Of a stretch of DNA of 64,000 nt, positions 11,485 through 24,700 are shown in pieces; the stretch's first letter is position 1, and every line of letters begins with the position of its first letter. Below the pieces are notes generated by a model. The model made no database searches and was not told the DNA's origin. It worked only from the letters and a program-made list of their open reading frames with translations. Origin of the DNA: Onthophagus taurus (lineage: Eukaryota > Arthropoda > Insecta > Coleoptera > Scarabaeidae); assembly GCF_036711975.1 (NCBI RefSeq), contig NC_091967.1, positions 62,001-126,000 of the forward strand, in the 5' to 3' direction. The position numbers and the translations under genes are program-made.

Positions 11485-12753
11485 ATGAATAAGAAAATCT
11501 CTTTTGGATTTAACAAAACGATAAAAAAACCAACCGTTTTCGAATCGATACCAACCCCAAAAAGCGATATACAATTAATAGACTGTTTAGAAGGTCAATC
11601 AATTAAAGTTATTGGGTAAGTAAAAAACCTAACCTAATAACGCGTATTAACAATTAAATTTATTTTTTAGTGAAAAAGAAGAAATTGTGACTCCCTTAAT
11701 AATTCCGCTTAAAGAGGATTCAAAAAACCTTTTAGATCGCATTAAAAAAGCAGCAAACAAAAAGCATGAAGAAAATATTTTAATAAAACCAGATTCGGAA
11801 TTAACCTTGGATGAGTTAGCCGCAAAACAGCTTATTGTTGAAGCGAGGACAAATGTGGCTCAAAAAGAAACTAAAATAGCTTCAGTTCCAATAAGTGCAG
11901 ATAATTTACCTTTAAATGGAGAAAAAGAATCTACATTGGAAGATTACGAAAGTGTTCCAATCGAAGATTTTGGCTTGGCTATGTTAAGGGGAATGGGTTG
12001 GAAAGATGGAATGACTGTCGGGAAGAATGTAACTCAGTAAGATATAAAAAAAAACAATTTTGTTTTACATTAATAATTTTATTTTTTACAGAAATCTTAA
12101 ATTACAAGAACCTGAATTACGGCCCAAAGGGTTAGGATTAGGTGCTACCAAGATAGTCCAAGAGAATAAACCAAAAATAGGTGTTGATAATCATGGAAAT
12201 GAATTAAAAATAGTTAAGGGAGCCTTTTTAAAGATTATAGCAGGTGCTTTTAAGGGAAAATATGGTGAAGTTTTAGGTCTAGACCAAGAAACATCGAGAG
12301 TAATCGTTAAATTAACTATTTCAAAAGAAACTATATCATTAAATGAATTTTTAGTCGTCCCAGTTACAAAACAAGAATATGAAAAGTATTCAAAAATTTT
12401 AAGTAATTATGAAACTTCTTAATTGTGCTAAATTAAAAATAATGTTTTTTTGATACTTAGATTTAGATCAATACGAAGAGTACAAGTCAAAAAATGATAA
12501 TAATCCAATTATATACAAAAAAGACTCCTCATCCAGAAGATCGAGTCGTTCTAGTTCAGAATCGTCGGATTATAAACGAAAACATTCTAGTAACAAGAAA
12601 AAGGACCATAAAAGAAGATCGAGAAGCCGTTCACCTTTGAAACGCTCAAAATCAAGACATAAAAATGATAATTCAGAATCTAGTGATTCTGAAAGAAGGA
12701 AGAGGCATAAAAAGAAAACGAAAAAATCTAAAAAGAAACATTATAAACGATAA
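11485..12753 (+). CDS. GPKOW: GPKOW-like spliceosomal protein (G-patch and KOW motifs), 4 exons
   Basis: Exons: 11485-11615, 11671-12036, 12092-12402 and 12461-12753; 366 aa. GPKOW (yeast Spp2-related) binds the spliceosomal helicase DHX16/Prp2 through its G-patch. Visible parts: a basic N-terminus with MNKKISFGFNKT, a G-patch core VPIEDFGLAMLRGMGWKDG at the end of exon 2, a KOW-type segment GAFLKIIAGAFKGKYGEVLG in exon 3, and an Arg/Ser- and Lys-rich tail in exon 4 (RRSSRSSSESS and later RRSRSRSP). Exon 3 has an in-frame stop shortly after its donor, so using the GTAATT donor at 12403 is needed to reach the RS tail; a retained intron would give a protein lacking it. Typical family members have two KOW motifs; only one is clear here. 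Gene order is compact, 159 bp after the transporter stop. Confidence 0.88.
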
Positions 12754-12770
12754 TTTACAAAATTAGAATT

Positions 12771-12776
12771 AATAAA
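12771..12776 (+). promoter_or_regulatory. Poly(A) signal of the GPKOW-like gene
   Basis: AATAAA 17 bp after the stop codon, in AT-rich 3' flank. Confidence 0.5.
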
Positions 12777-13167
12777 AAGAATATTCAAGTTTTCTTTTGG
12801 GTTATTTTAATTTTTCTCTATTTTAAATGACTCAATCGCATTTTCGAATTCAAATTCGCTGCCAACCCAATAAATAAAAAATTAGAACTATTTTAAACCA
12901 ATTTACATAATATTTTAGTTTCAAACAACCGCGTTAATAACTACACAATATCTACCAAAGTTTTTCGAAATGTACCATTTTATCGAAATTTAAATGAAGA
13001 TTATTTTTTGAAATCTTAACAATAACCTAAAAATTTGACGTTTCATCATCCCACTTACTCGTTTTTCATACCAAGATATAAGAATGATTAAATTCAATCA
13101 TAAAACGAAAAATTAACCATAAAGAATAGTTAAATTACCGGACGATTAACGAAATATTGAAGAAAAA
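12777..13167. other. Intergenic, no gene seen
   Basis: AT-rich spacer between the GPKOW-like and Josephin genes, containing an AATAACCTAAA motif (about 13020) of a kind also seen near the starts of neighbouring genes. Confidence 0.4.
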
Positions 13168-13872
13168 ATGACCCTGTCTATTTACCATGAAAAGCAAGTT
13201 AGAGAATTATGCGCTTTGCACGCTTTAAACAATTTATTTCAATCTCGAGAGTTTACAAAAGAAGAACTTGACCAAATTTGTTATTCCTTATCTCCCGATG
13301 TTTGGATAAATCCACACAAATCTGTATTGGGTTTAGGTAATTATGATATAAATGTTTTGATGAAAGCTTTACAATCTAGAGGTTACGAAGCCATTTGGTT
13401 TGATAAAAGAAAGTAAGTGTAGACAAAGTGTAAATGAAAAGAAAAGAAAAATATTATTTTTAGAGAACCTACCTGCTTAAAATTGGAAAATATTTTTGGG
13501 TTTATATTGAATGTTCCCAGCGATTATAAGTTGAGTTTTATAACATTACCGTTAAAAAGAAGACATTGGGTGACATGTCGAAGGATAAACGTAAATTTTT
13601 ACAACTTAGATTCAAAGTTGGAAACACCTGAAGTTATCGGAAACAATGAAAATGTCATGGAATATTTACAGGATGAATTAGAACACAAAGATAAACAATT
13701 GTTTTTGGTTGTTACTGAAGAAATAGCAAGAAACCAATTGTGGTTAAACGAGGACTTTAATTTTTTATATGATAATCGCCAATCGGAAGTGGTTTTACTT
13801 GGTGATATTAAAGATATTATCAGTGAAGAGGTTAATGTTACAATTAATCCTTTGTGTGATAGTTTAAACTGA
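13168..13872 (+). CDS. Josd: Josephin-domain deubiquitinase (JOSD1/2 type), 2 exons
   Basis: Exons 13168-13412 and 13464-13872; 217 aa. Josephin proteins are cysteine proteases that remove ubiquitin. The catalytic Cys is Cys15 in [14 protein letters not shown], the catalytic His is His116 in KRRHWVTC, and the third residue is probably Asp131 in FYNLDSKL, as in JOSD1/2 rather than the Asn of ataxin-3. There are no ubiquitin-interacting motifs or polyglutamine tract, so it is a JOSD-type rather than ataxin-3 protein. The C-terminal ~50 residues extend slightly beyond the core fold. The start is the first Met and lies directly before the domain. It stands alone between two + strand neighbours. 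Confidence 0.92.
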
Positions 13873-13956
13873 TAATGGGATTTTTTTTCAGTGTTTTGTG
13901 TCTGTGATCGTGAATTTTAATGTTTTATGTGAATTTTGAAGTGTTTTTATTAAAAA

Positions 13957-13962
13957 AATAAA
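13957..13962 (+). promoter_or_regulatory. Poly(A) signal of the Josephin gene
   Basis: AATAAA 84 bp after the stop codon. Confidence 0.45.
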
Positions 13963-14676
13963 TATCATCAATTGAGGTTAGAATTTTTTTATATTACAAA
14001 ATTTATTGATAATAGAAAACCCTAGAACACACTAGTGAATAAGAAATTTTAATTTGTTAAGTTGGTAACAGATTTAAATTTAAAAGAAGGAATCTCACCT
14101 ATAAATTTGCACTTGTTTTGAAATATTAAAATTAATCAGCAAAAAGGTTAATAAAAAGTGCTGATTTTAAAATTTACCATTTAATTTATATACTATCACT
14201 AATCGAAAGTCTAAACGGCACGTGCATCCGCTGTCAAGGTTGCATTTTATCTTTCCCAATTTTGTTTTTTCTTTTTCCATTAATCTTATCGAACACTACT
14301 TAAATTTAAAATAAAAATAAACAAATTGTCTTAATAAATGCAAACTTTCTTTTAACCATTTATACAATTTACTTTGTTTTTCTAATTTTTGCTTAATACC
14401 TAAAAATCCATTTTGGTATTTTAATATTTTCAAAGTTGGCACGGCAAGTATAACATAACCTAATTCACGGTGTGATCAAAAGTGTCGTATGTGTCTCCTG
14501 TGCTATTTACGCGTTAAGAACGTCTGGAAAATCATAAAAAAAAAACCGTCGCGTGCGGATTAATCTTGTTAGATAAGCGCCCGATTAACAATTTAAATGT
14601 GAAATTAATTGTAGCAAGGTTTCGGGGGCTGCAGGAAAATCTTGATACATTCTTATTATTTTTCTTCGTTTTAAAA
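13963..14676. other. S6 kinase upstream region with an E-box
   Basis: Contains CACGTG (14219-14224), the Myc/Max-type E-box core, about 460 bp before the kinase start, and an ATAACCTAA motif near 14455. The frame continues upstream of the chosen ATG (to about 14566) without another ATG. No separate gene is seen. Confidence 0.4.
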
Positions 14677-16786
<2,110 letters not shown>

Positions 16787-17955
16787 ATTAAAACTTAAAA
16801 AAATTTTTTAAAACAAATATTAAGAGTTTATATATTTAAAATATGAAAATTAGCGCAATTTTTTATGTTTACTTTCCGTCGCCATCATGTTTTTTGTTTT
16901 TAAGGTTATGTTAGGTTTACAAATTTAAGTTTAAATCATGGGTTACTATTTTTTATTTTATTTTCTTTTGTTGGTTTTTAAGTGTTACCATGGTGTTTTG
17001 ATAAGTTTTCAAAATGTAAATGTAAATAAGCTCTAAATTTATAAAAGAAAGTTAATTATTAATTTTATTTAATAAAAAAATATTCAGTTTTTATTTAAAA
17101 TCTAACCTCGCTCTAAATATGAAACAATGAGAGTAAAACATATGAATATTCAGATTTGAGTTGTTTTCAATGGTTAAGAGGTGCTAAAGTCGTTGAAAAA
17201 TCAGGAATTCTAGTTACTAAATAAGAAAAATGCTTGTAAAACCTTGTAAATAGTGAGTAATTACTAAAAAAGAGGAAAAGATACAAAAACTGAACCCCTT
17301 ATGTACACAATAAGGCAACTAAATGTGTTCAAATGTGTATAATATATATTTAAATGAGTAAATAAATAAACTTATTTAATGGAAGTGAAGAGAAAAAATT
17401 AAATAATAAAGTACACCAATATGATGATATTTTATAAATAATTAAAAACTTGAATAAGAATTAAAAAAAAAGTATGTTAACAAATTTAGAATAATTATCT
17501 TTTTTCTCGTCAATGAGGTTGTTTTTAGCACAAATACTTTTTTATTTAAATAAAATGATTAACCATTAAAATTTTAAAAGAAACGATTTCATATTACTCC
17601 AAATTTAAGTTGGTATTAAAATAACCGCTTCTAATATAATTTAATTACTATATTAACTTTTTGTGTATTTTTTTCAATTTGTTTGTCATAATAAATAATT
17701 ACTATACATAATTATAAGATGAGATTAATTATTCCTCAAACTCACCAAAAATACTAAATTTAACATTTAATTCTATTCTGTAAAAATCGCCGAAAGATGT
17801 CACTGTCAATTTTTCACCTTATCGACAATAACCTTAAAATTGCTGAAAAGATTAACTCAAAAAGATGAAATTCGAAACGATTCTATACTCATTTTAAGTT
17901 AAATAACGCTTTAAGTTGCTAAATATATTTTAAATGATCCCATTTTAAATTAAAA
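16787..17955. other. S6k 3'UTR and intergenic region
   Basis: AT-rich. An AATAAA at 17071-17076 could be the S6k poly(A) signal. I see no coding region, RNA gene or clear repeat in the rest. Confidence 0.45.
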
Positions 17956-19374
17956 ATGTCTTTACTAACAGTTCAATTGAGGTTATGTAAATCTATAAAA
18001 AATGCAATAATATTAAAGGTAATAAGAATTTATTATTTAAATCATTACTTAATTCAATAATTAACGTTTTTTCTTATACTAGAAACATATAAGATTCACA
18101 ACTAGTCAAGTATTGAGAGAAAAATCAGCTTCAAATTTAACTCATTTTGAGGTTATCAATGATCAAAACGAATTAACCAAGAATTTTCCATTAAAACCGA
18201 CTGTAATACCATCATGGAAACCCACCCCGTCGACTGATAAATCAAATTTGATTCAGCATTATTTAAAATTATCAAAAATTCGGTTAACAGGTATTTTTTT
18301 CATATCACATTTTCTTATAATATTTAGTGTTATTTTAAAGGTTTAGTTGTCATAACATCAATGGCGGGTTATGCTATGGCCCCCGCTCCATTTGAATGGC
18401 CAACATTCACTCTTTTAGTTCTTGGAACAGGACTTTTGTCAGGTGCTGCAAATGCCGTTAATCAATATCATGAGGTTCCATTTGATGCTCAAATGTCCAG
18501 AACAAAACATCGAGTATTAGTTTGTGGAAAATTAACGTAGAACAATTAACATATTGAATTAGAACAAATGGTAATTGTTTTTTAATTTTAGCCCGTTGCA
18601 TTCGATGAGTTTTGCTTCAATATCAAGTATTTTAGGGTTATCATTACTTTATTATGGTGTAAATCCATTAACTGCGTATTTAGGACTTTGTAATTTAGTA
18701 CTTTATACATCAATTTATACTCCTATGAAGAGAATAAGTATTTTAAATACTTGGGTTGGATCAATTGGTAAACATAGCCTCACTTTTTTAATTAATTATT
18801 ATTTTTGGTTATTTTAATTGAATTAAATTATTTGTTTTAGTCGGTGCTATTCCTCCTTTAATGGGTTGGGCTGCTTGTTCTAATTATTTAGGACCTGGTG
18901 CTTGGTTAATGGCAGCCTTATTATATTCCTGGCAATTTCCTCACTTTAACGCATTATCATGGAATTTACGACCAGATTATTCCCGAGCTGGGTACAGGAT
19001 GATGGCTGTTACAGACCCTGGTTTATGTAGGAGAGTTGCTTTAAGACATACAGTGGCAATTTTCGGCTTATCCGCGTTAGCACCACTTCTTGATACAACA
19101 AATTATTGGTTCTTATTAGAAAGTGCTCCGTTAAACTTATATTTTATTTATTTAGGTGGGTTAATTTCTTAGAGGTTATGTTTTTATTTGTTTTTTTATT
19201 TTAGCTCATAACTTTTACAAAGATTCATCAGGACAGAGTTCTAGAAAACTTTTTAGGTTTTCTTTGATACATTTACCTATTTTGATGGGGTTATTTCTGT
19301 TGAACAAAAAGAAATGGTTCGTTTTTGATGAAGATGAAGAAAAGGATGTAAATAAAAGTGAAAATAAATTGTAA
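17956..19374 (+). CDS. COX10: Protoheme IX farnesyltransferase COX10, mitochondrial, 6 exons
   Basis: Exons: 17956-18018, 18083-18290, 18341-18536, 18592-18767, 18841-19155, 19205-19374; 375 aa. COX10 adds a farnesyl chain to heme B to make heme O, the first step to heme A of cytochrome c oxidase, in the inner mitochondrial membrane. The N-terminus ([18 protein letters not shown]) is basic, without acidic residues, as in a mitochondrial targeting peptide. The UbiA-family motif is visible as [21 protein letters not shown] in two parts: NxxxD-like before, and MSRTKHR after. Several hydrophobic helices follow ([29 protein letters not shown]). It is shorter than human COX10 (443 aa), mainly in the N-terminal region. 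The stop lies 39 bp from that of the convergent gene. Confidence 0.94.
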
Positions 19375-19396
19375 AAACTAGATCCATTTTAATTAT

Positions 19397-19402
19397 TTTA
19401 TT
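19397..19402 (-). promoter_or_regulatory. Poly(A) signal of the NIFK-like gene
   Basis: AATAAA on the minus strand within the 39-bp gap between the convergent COX10 and NIFK-like stop codons. Its transcript end would overlap the COX10 3' end. Confidence 0.4.
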
Positions 19403-19413
19403 TTTAAAAAGAA

Positions 19414-19899
19414 TTATTTTAAATTAAGTTTATCTTTGTTTTCATTTCCATTTATTTTAACCTTATGTTTAATGCCCATCTTTTTTAAGTCCTCAATTTT
19501 CTTTTTAATATTCTTAACTCTTTTATTTATATTTTTTTCACCTTTTCCGTATGCATTTAATTGTTTAATTTCCTTTGCACGTTTAACTTTCCCAGAATAA
19601 CTTTTTGTGTTCCACGCTTGTCCCTTAAAAATACGCTTCACCTTTTCCCCATTAGCAATCACTTTCGCAATCAATCTCCGTTTAAACATCAAATAATTAT
19701 TCATCGTCTCCGCAGCAATTTTTGCGACTTCTTCATGTTTAAACTCAATAAAACCATAACCTTTACTTCTTCCAGTTTTTGGAGACCTCGCAACTCTTGA
19801 CCTCGTCACTTTTCCGAATTGATTGAAATAAGATTTTAATTCGGCTTCATAAAAACCGTGTGGAAGGTGTCCAACGTATATTATACCTTTGTTTTCCAT
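19414..19899 (-). CDS. NIFK-like nucleolar RRM protein (MKI67 FHA-interacting phosphoprotein type)
   Basis: Single exon of 161 aa. An RRM occupies about residues 6-84, with RNP2 IYVGHLP (7-13) and RNP1 KGYGFIEF (46-53); a Lys-rich, coiled or nucleolar-type tail follows with [18 protein letters not shown] and [14 protein letters not shown]. The short RRM start [21 protein letters not shown] with [20 protein letters not shown] fits the NIFK/Nop15 family, needed for large ribosomal subunit maturation in the nucleolus. The C-terminal Ki-67 FHA-binding peptide of vertebrate NIFK is not evident. The gene is convergent with COX10. Confidence 0.85.
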   Translation of the reverse strand: MENKGIIYVGHLPHGFYEAELKSYFNQFGKVTRSRVARSPKTGRSKGYGFIEFKHEEVAKIAAETMNNYLMFKRRLIAKVIANGEKVKRIFKGQAWNTKSYSGKVKRAKEIKQLNAYGKGEKNINKRVKNIKKKIEDLKKMGIKHKVKINGNENKDKLNLK

Positions 19900-21358
19900 T
19901 TTTTAAAATGTGTTTGGAGAATTATTACAACAAAAACGTGAAACTGAAATGTGAGGTTATTTCTTAAATGCGTCGTAAATATAAAAGAATTAATACCAAC
20001 TGAAAGACTTCAAAAAAACTTGTTCGTGATTGGTGAATACGAAATAGAATATTTATTGCAATAAATATTAATAAATAAAATATTATTTTATTTAAAACAT
20101 TTACTAAACATATTTTTTGATGATATTTCGTGGTGTAAACCTAACTTTTGCATTTACTCCTTTTAGTTTGGCAAGATATGTTAGAGTAGAAATCGATATT
20201 TGTGGTTAATCCTGATTTTTCATAGATGGCGCGACATTTTATTTTTATATTTAAATCATAAAAATTTATTAACAAAATTAATTGAATATGTCAAATTATT
20301 TAATGAAATATTGAAATTGATAAACATCGACTAAAGTTTTGTTTTAAAGTTTTGTCAATTTAATAATAGATGGCAATGAATGATTTTTTGATTGAAATTG
20401 TATTCAAACTTGCCTCAAAACATTTTTTAAATCTTTCATTATGTTTGGATGCCCTTAAAATGAAGCTGATAATTTCTTTTTTAAATTAAATCCACTTTTC
20501 TACTTACATTTCTGAACGTTTGTTGGACGATGGAAAATAAAGAACTTCTGGTAGGGATTAGTAGAATTACCAACTGGAAAGACATGTGATACGATTACCA
20601 CGCCTTTTAACCAATAGGAAGCGGCTTTAGTTAGGGATTTGAAGGTTGAAATATGGGGATAACTCCGCCCATTTTTACCCCTCTCCAACAAACAAATTAT
20701 CCCTTCTCAGATAAAATCATAAAGTAATAAATTATAATGAAATCATTATTATCATTAGGCTAAATAACTTATAAAAATAAAAACAAAAAAATTGGGTTAT
20801 GAAGTCAGTTTGAACAAAATTACGCTTCCTAAAATGTTAAAACACCGTGGCATTATCGCTATATTTCTTCTCACTCTACTCCTTTTTGTATATGAGACAC
20901 CGAAATCTAGAAACGTTCAAAAAGGCTTAAAAGAAAAATGTTGGCTTCCCTGACAACCGTGTGCGACGAAACCGTCCAATTGGGGACTTGGGTCTGCTTG
21001 AGGGGTGGGGTGGGTTGATAACCAACCAATCAGAATGGAGAAATTATCTTTTTTAGGGGTGTGGTAGGCGTGTTCGTGTCCACCCTAAAAACTCCAACGG
21101 TGGCGTGTCAATCTCATGGCACACCGCGTTTTGAAAGGTCATGTTGAATATTATACGTGTCAAAAAAATTAGCGACTAAAAAAAGATTTTAACTAGAGAC
21201 AAATTATTCCAATAAAAATAAAAAAAAAGTTTTTGGTGGAAATAAATTTTGAGTTTGTAATTAATTTAATCAAGCTGGCGTTAAAACAAGAGCTCCAAGA
21301 GCTCGATTGGTGCGAAAACGAGGAGTTTTCGGAAGATTCCGCATCCGCGTATAATAAA
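19900..21358. other. Intergenic and goosecoid upstream region
   Basis: Holds the divergent flanks of the NIFK-like gene (-) and goosecoid (+). A GC-richer block at about 20940-21130 (TTGAGGGGTGGGGTGGGTTG and neighbours) stands out from the AT-rich surroundings and may be regulatory. The frame of gsc exon 1 stays open upstream to 21233 but has no ATG there. Confidence 0.4.
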
Positions 21359-21746
21359 ATGGTAGAGACGTCTTTGGAATCGCGATCGGGTAGTGACGTT
21401 TTTGGGGGTCGTCATCATCTGCATCACCATCTTCAAGGAGGTGGTGTTTTAATGGGGAATATGTTTCCAGTGTATAATAATAAAAATCGCGGGGGCTCAG
21501 GTGGTCAAAGTCAAAGTAGTCATAATAATAATAGTAGTAGTGGATCGCTTTTTACTATTGATAGTATTTTGGCACCGAGACCCAAACCAACCGTCGCTTC
21601 TTCACTACAAAATAATAACGACAATAGTCGCTCCGCAACACATCACACCACAGCACAACAAATTTTACAGCATCCGACGCTTCATTTAAGTCATTTGGCG
21701 GCTGCTGCCGCCGGAGGATTTGGACCTGGTTCTGCAGACTTTCTAG
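21359..21746 (+). CDS. gsc: goosecoid exon 1 (coding)
   Basis: Codes for residues 1-129 plus one base. It holds a His/Gly-rich start, the eh1 motif FTIDSIL and an Asn/Ser-rich region, ending at the donor CTAG|GTTAGT. The in-frame run before the ATG back to 21233 is open but lacks Met, so it is likely 5'UTR. Confidence 0.9.
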
Positions 21747-24700
21747 GTTAGTAAAAAAATAGTTTACTGGCAGTTTAGTATCAAGTAAAATGTCAAAAAA
21801 TTATGCTTCAATGATTATGGACATCAAAATTGATAGTTAATTGTCAAAAAGTTATTGTTAATATGAAATTTTGAAATTATATGTGAGTCATATTGTTAAA
21901 ATGTCAGTTAAGTAAATAAAATGTCAAATTGATAACATTTTTAGGTTAACAACAATATTAAAAAAAAAAGTAATTTTATAAGGATTAAATCCTTAACATT
22001 AGATTTGATTTTGCTTGGTATGCTTTTTGACGTTTAAGTGTCAAGTATGTACAGGTGTCCCGTTAAGAGTACGGAGCGGCAGTATCTCGACAACGGTAAG
22101 GACTAGAAGTTTGGGAAAAAATCCTTATAGGTTAAGTGGGCAAGAGAAATAGCTGGAAATTATTTTGATGTTCGTAATTCGACCGCTAACTGCCATGGAA
22201 AAACATAAAATTCCCGATAATAATAATAGGAAAAAGTAAAAACTTTTTGTGAGAAATATTAAAAATATTTAATTTATTTCAAAAAGTAAACATGTTTCGA
22301 AACAAATGTTTCATCTTCAGTGCTTGAAATAATTACAAAATGATGGAAAAATTTAAAATATGTTGGAAATAGGAATGATCCTTTAAATTTCTTGGAAATT
22401 AATTTATCTAATAATTAAGTTAATTAATCTAGATCATTTTGTAATTATTTCAAGTTTTCAAACATTTGTTTCGAAACATGTTTACTTTTTGAAATAAATT
22501 AAGTATTTTTAATATTTCTCACAAAAAGTTTTTACTTTTTTCCTATTTTTATTATTTAATTTTTGAAAAATATGGAGAATTTCATCCCTTTTATAAAATT
22601 CCCGCTATCTCAGAAAGTTAGACGATGAGCTATAACTTAAATAAGTTATAAATAAACTAGAGGGCGTTATCTGTAGCGATTACATATTTTTGTGATTTTT
22701 TATAAACTATTGAATGGAACGGTACTATTTACATCACAGACTCTTAGTCACCTTAAAATTTGCTAAATATTAGTGAAAACCGCATCTCGATTATCACCAT
22801 CCGTTATCGAAATTGAATGTGTTGCCCAACGTATATATTTTGAAGAAATTCTATGAGCCTACAGCCGGTTAATATACAGCCGAAAACAGAACATATCACT
22901 TTAAACGCATTTTCCTGTGCCAAACACATATTTCAACATATCACATCCGATATTTTTTAATATACTTAAAAATGGTTGATCTCTGAAATAGACTATTATC
23001 GTATCGATATCTGCTATGTATTATTTTTTAGCAATAAATAAGTCTTGGATATTTTTAGTCAAAATTGAGAGCTAGTTTTGAAATGTCGCCATTTCGAAAG
23101 TTTCCATTTTTAGCCTATTCCACAATTACGTTTATTCTTAACAGAAAAAATAAGACCTAGAGAACTTCCGCCAGTGAGCTATGGCTGGCGCACAGTGATT
23201 CCGTCTGGTCTGTATTTTGCTGCAGTCAGTTAATAAAATTGATTGATATATTTTTTTAAATATAATTTAGAGTCTAATAAATACAATATAATATACTCTT
23301 AATATTTGATTTTCCACGTTGTTTACTGTTTCCATGAGAAAATCATAAACTTTGCTTAATATTTGATCTATCTAACCAGAAAGGGTCCATCATAAAATAG
23401 AATTTTCAACTTATCTGGTTTGAATGGACGTCTTCAATTGTTTAAGTTTTAACTTTGAGTCAGTGCTGCCAAGAGGTGCGACGTAGATCTGCCTGGGTGA
23501 ACCCTAAATTGGTATGACACGAACTTCTTTGCAATAACATCAAAATTGTTATTCAACTGTGTCTCAAAATGCTTCCTTATTCCCATAACGACATTGGACG
23601 AAGTTAATATCGCATAAGAGAGAATTTTATTGGAAATAAAAGTTGAATATATTTCAAAGATAAAAATAGATTGTCTTTGAACTCTGTAAAATTTTTTACT
23701 CATTATTCTAAAGCATTCTTAGAAGTTACGGCCGTTTTGATAAAGGTTTTTTTTCGTATTAGAAATAATTATTTATTATATCATGATTGTGAACACAAAA
23801 CAAGAAATTCTTAGGGAATGAGAACACTGTATCAATATAGTGAGAGTGATAATTTATAATTCATCCGTTGTGAAATAGTTATTCTTTTTTAAATCGTTTT
23901 GAGTTAATTTTAGAAATAGTTCCTTTTTTCTTTGTCCAAATAATTCGTAAAAGGTGTTAAACCGTGATTTCGGAAACGTTTCACACCCAAAATGTAAAGA
24001 AAAATCTGTTCTTGAATGGGTTTTCTATTGAGAAATTCATCGTCAAATCCTCTTCTCTGATCGGCCGGAAAAATTCACGCCAGCTTAAATCCTAAAAGTA
24101 TTTCAATATGTAGATTTTAATAGGTGAAGCGAGAAAAGCTCTACACTTCCAATGTAAGCTTCTCTACTTTGGCCGTAAATACCGGGGCCTCGCACGAACG
24201 AAGAATTGAAAAGAAATATTTGGCGCCCTGCCTCAAAAGAAACTGACAACAATCTCAATTCAATTGTATATAGATACAGTGAATTTTTGGTTGGCTACAT
24301 TAAAATAGTGAATCATAAAATCCATAAAAATCAGCTCATATAGTCTTAATTACTTAACATTTCTTAAAAGAGCGAGCTTATATACGAAGAGAGTCTCTTA
24401 AAAATCAATAACACCCTGTTTAAAAATTATGAAATAATAATATTGTTCTTTCGGAGCCCCGAGGGGGTCCGCTCCGGAGCGGTCCCCGATTTTTTGTTTC
24501 TCGGTGAACCTCCGGGGGCGCGCCTGGAAACCACACAAGCAAAGAGAGAGGGTTTTGCGCCCCTTTAAAAACCTTAAAAACTCAACTCAATCCAACCCGA
24601 CCGTCCGTCATCATTGAAAAAGACGAACGTACTTTTAAAAAGGCGATTTGTGCCACTCCTCACTCACTCTCGGGACCGTCTATTTAAAAGCTTTAAAAAT

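Noticed and set aside
21233-21358. Longer N-terminus for Goosecoid from a GTG
   Set aside because: There is no ATG upstream, and the Met at 21359 starts a sequence like other insect Goosecoid N-termini.
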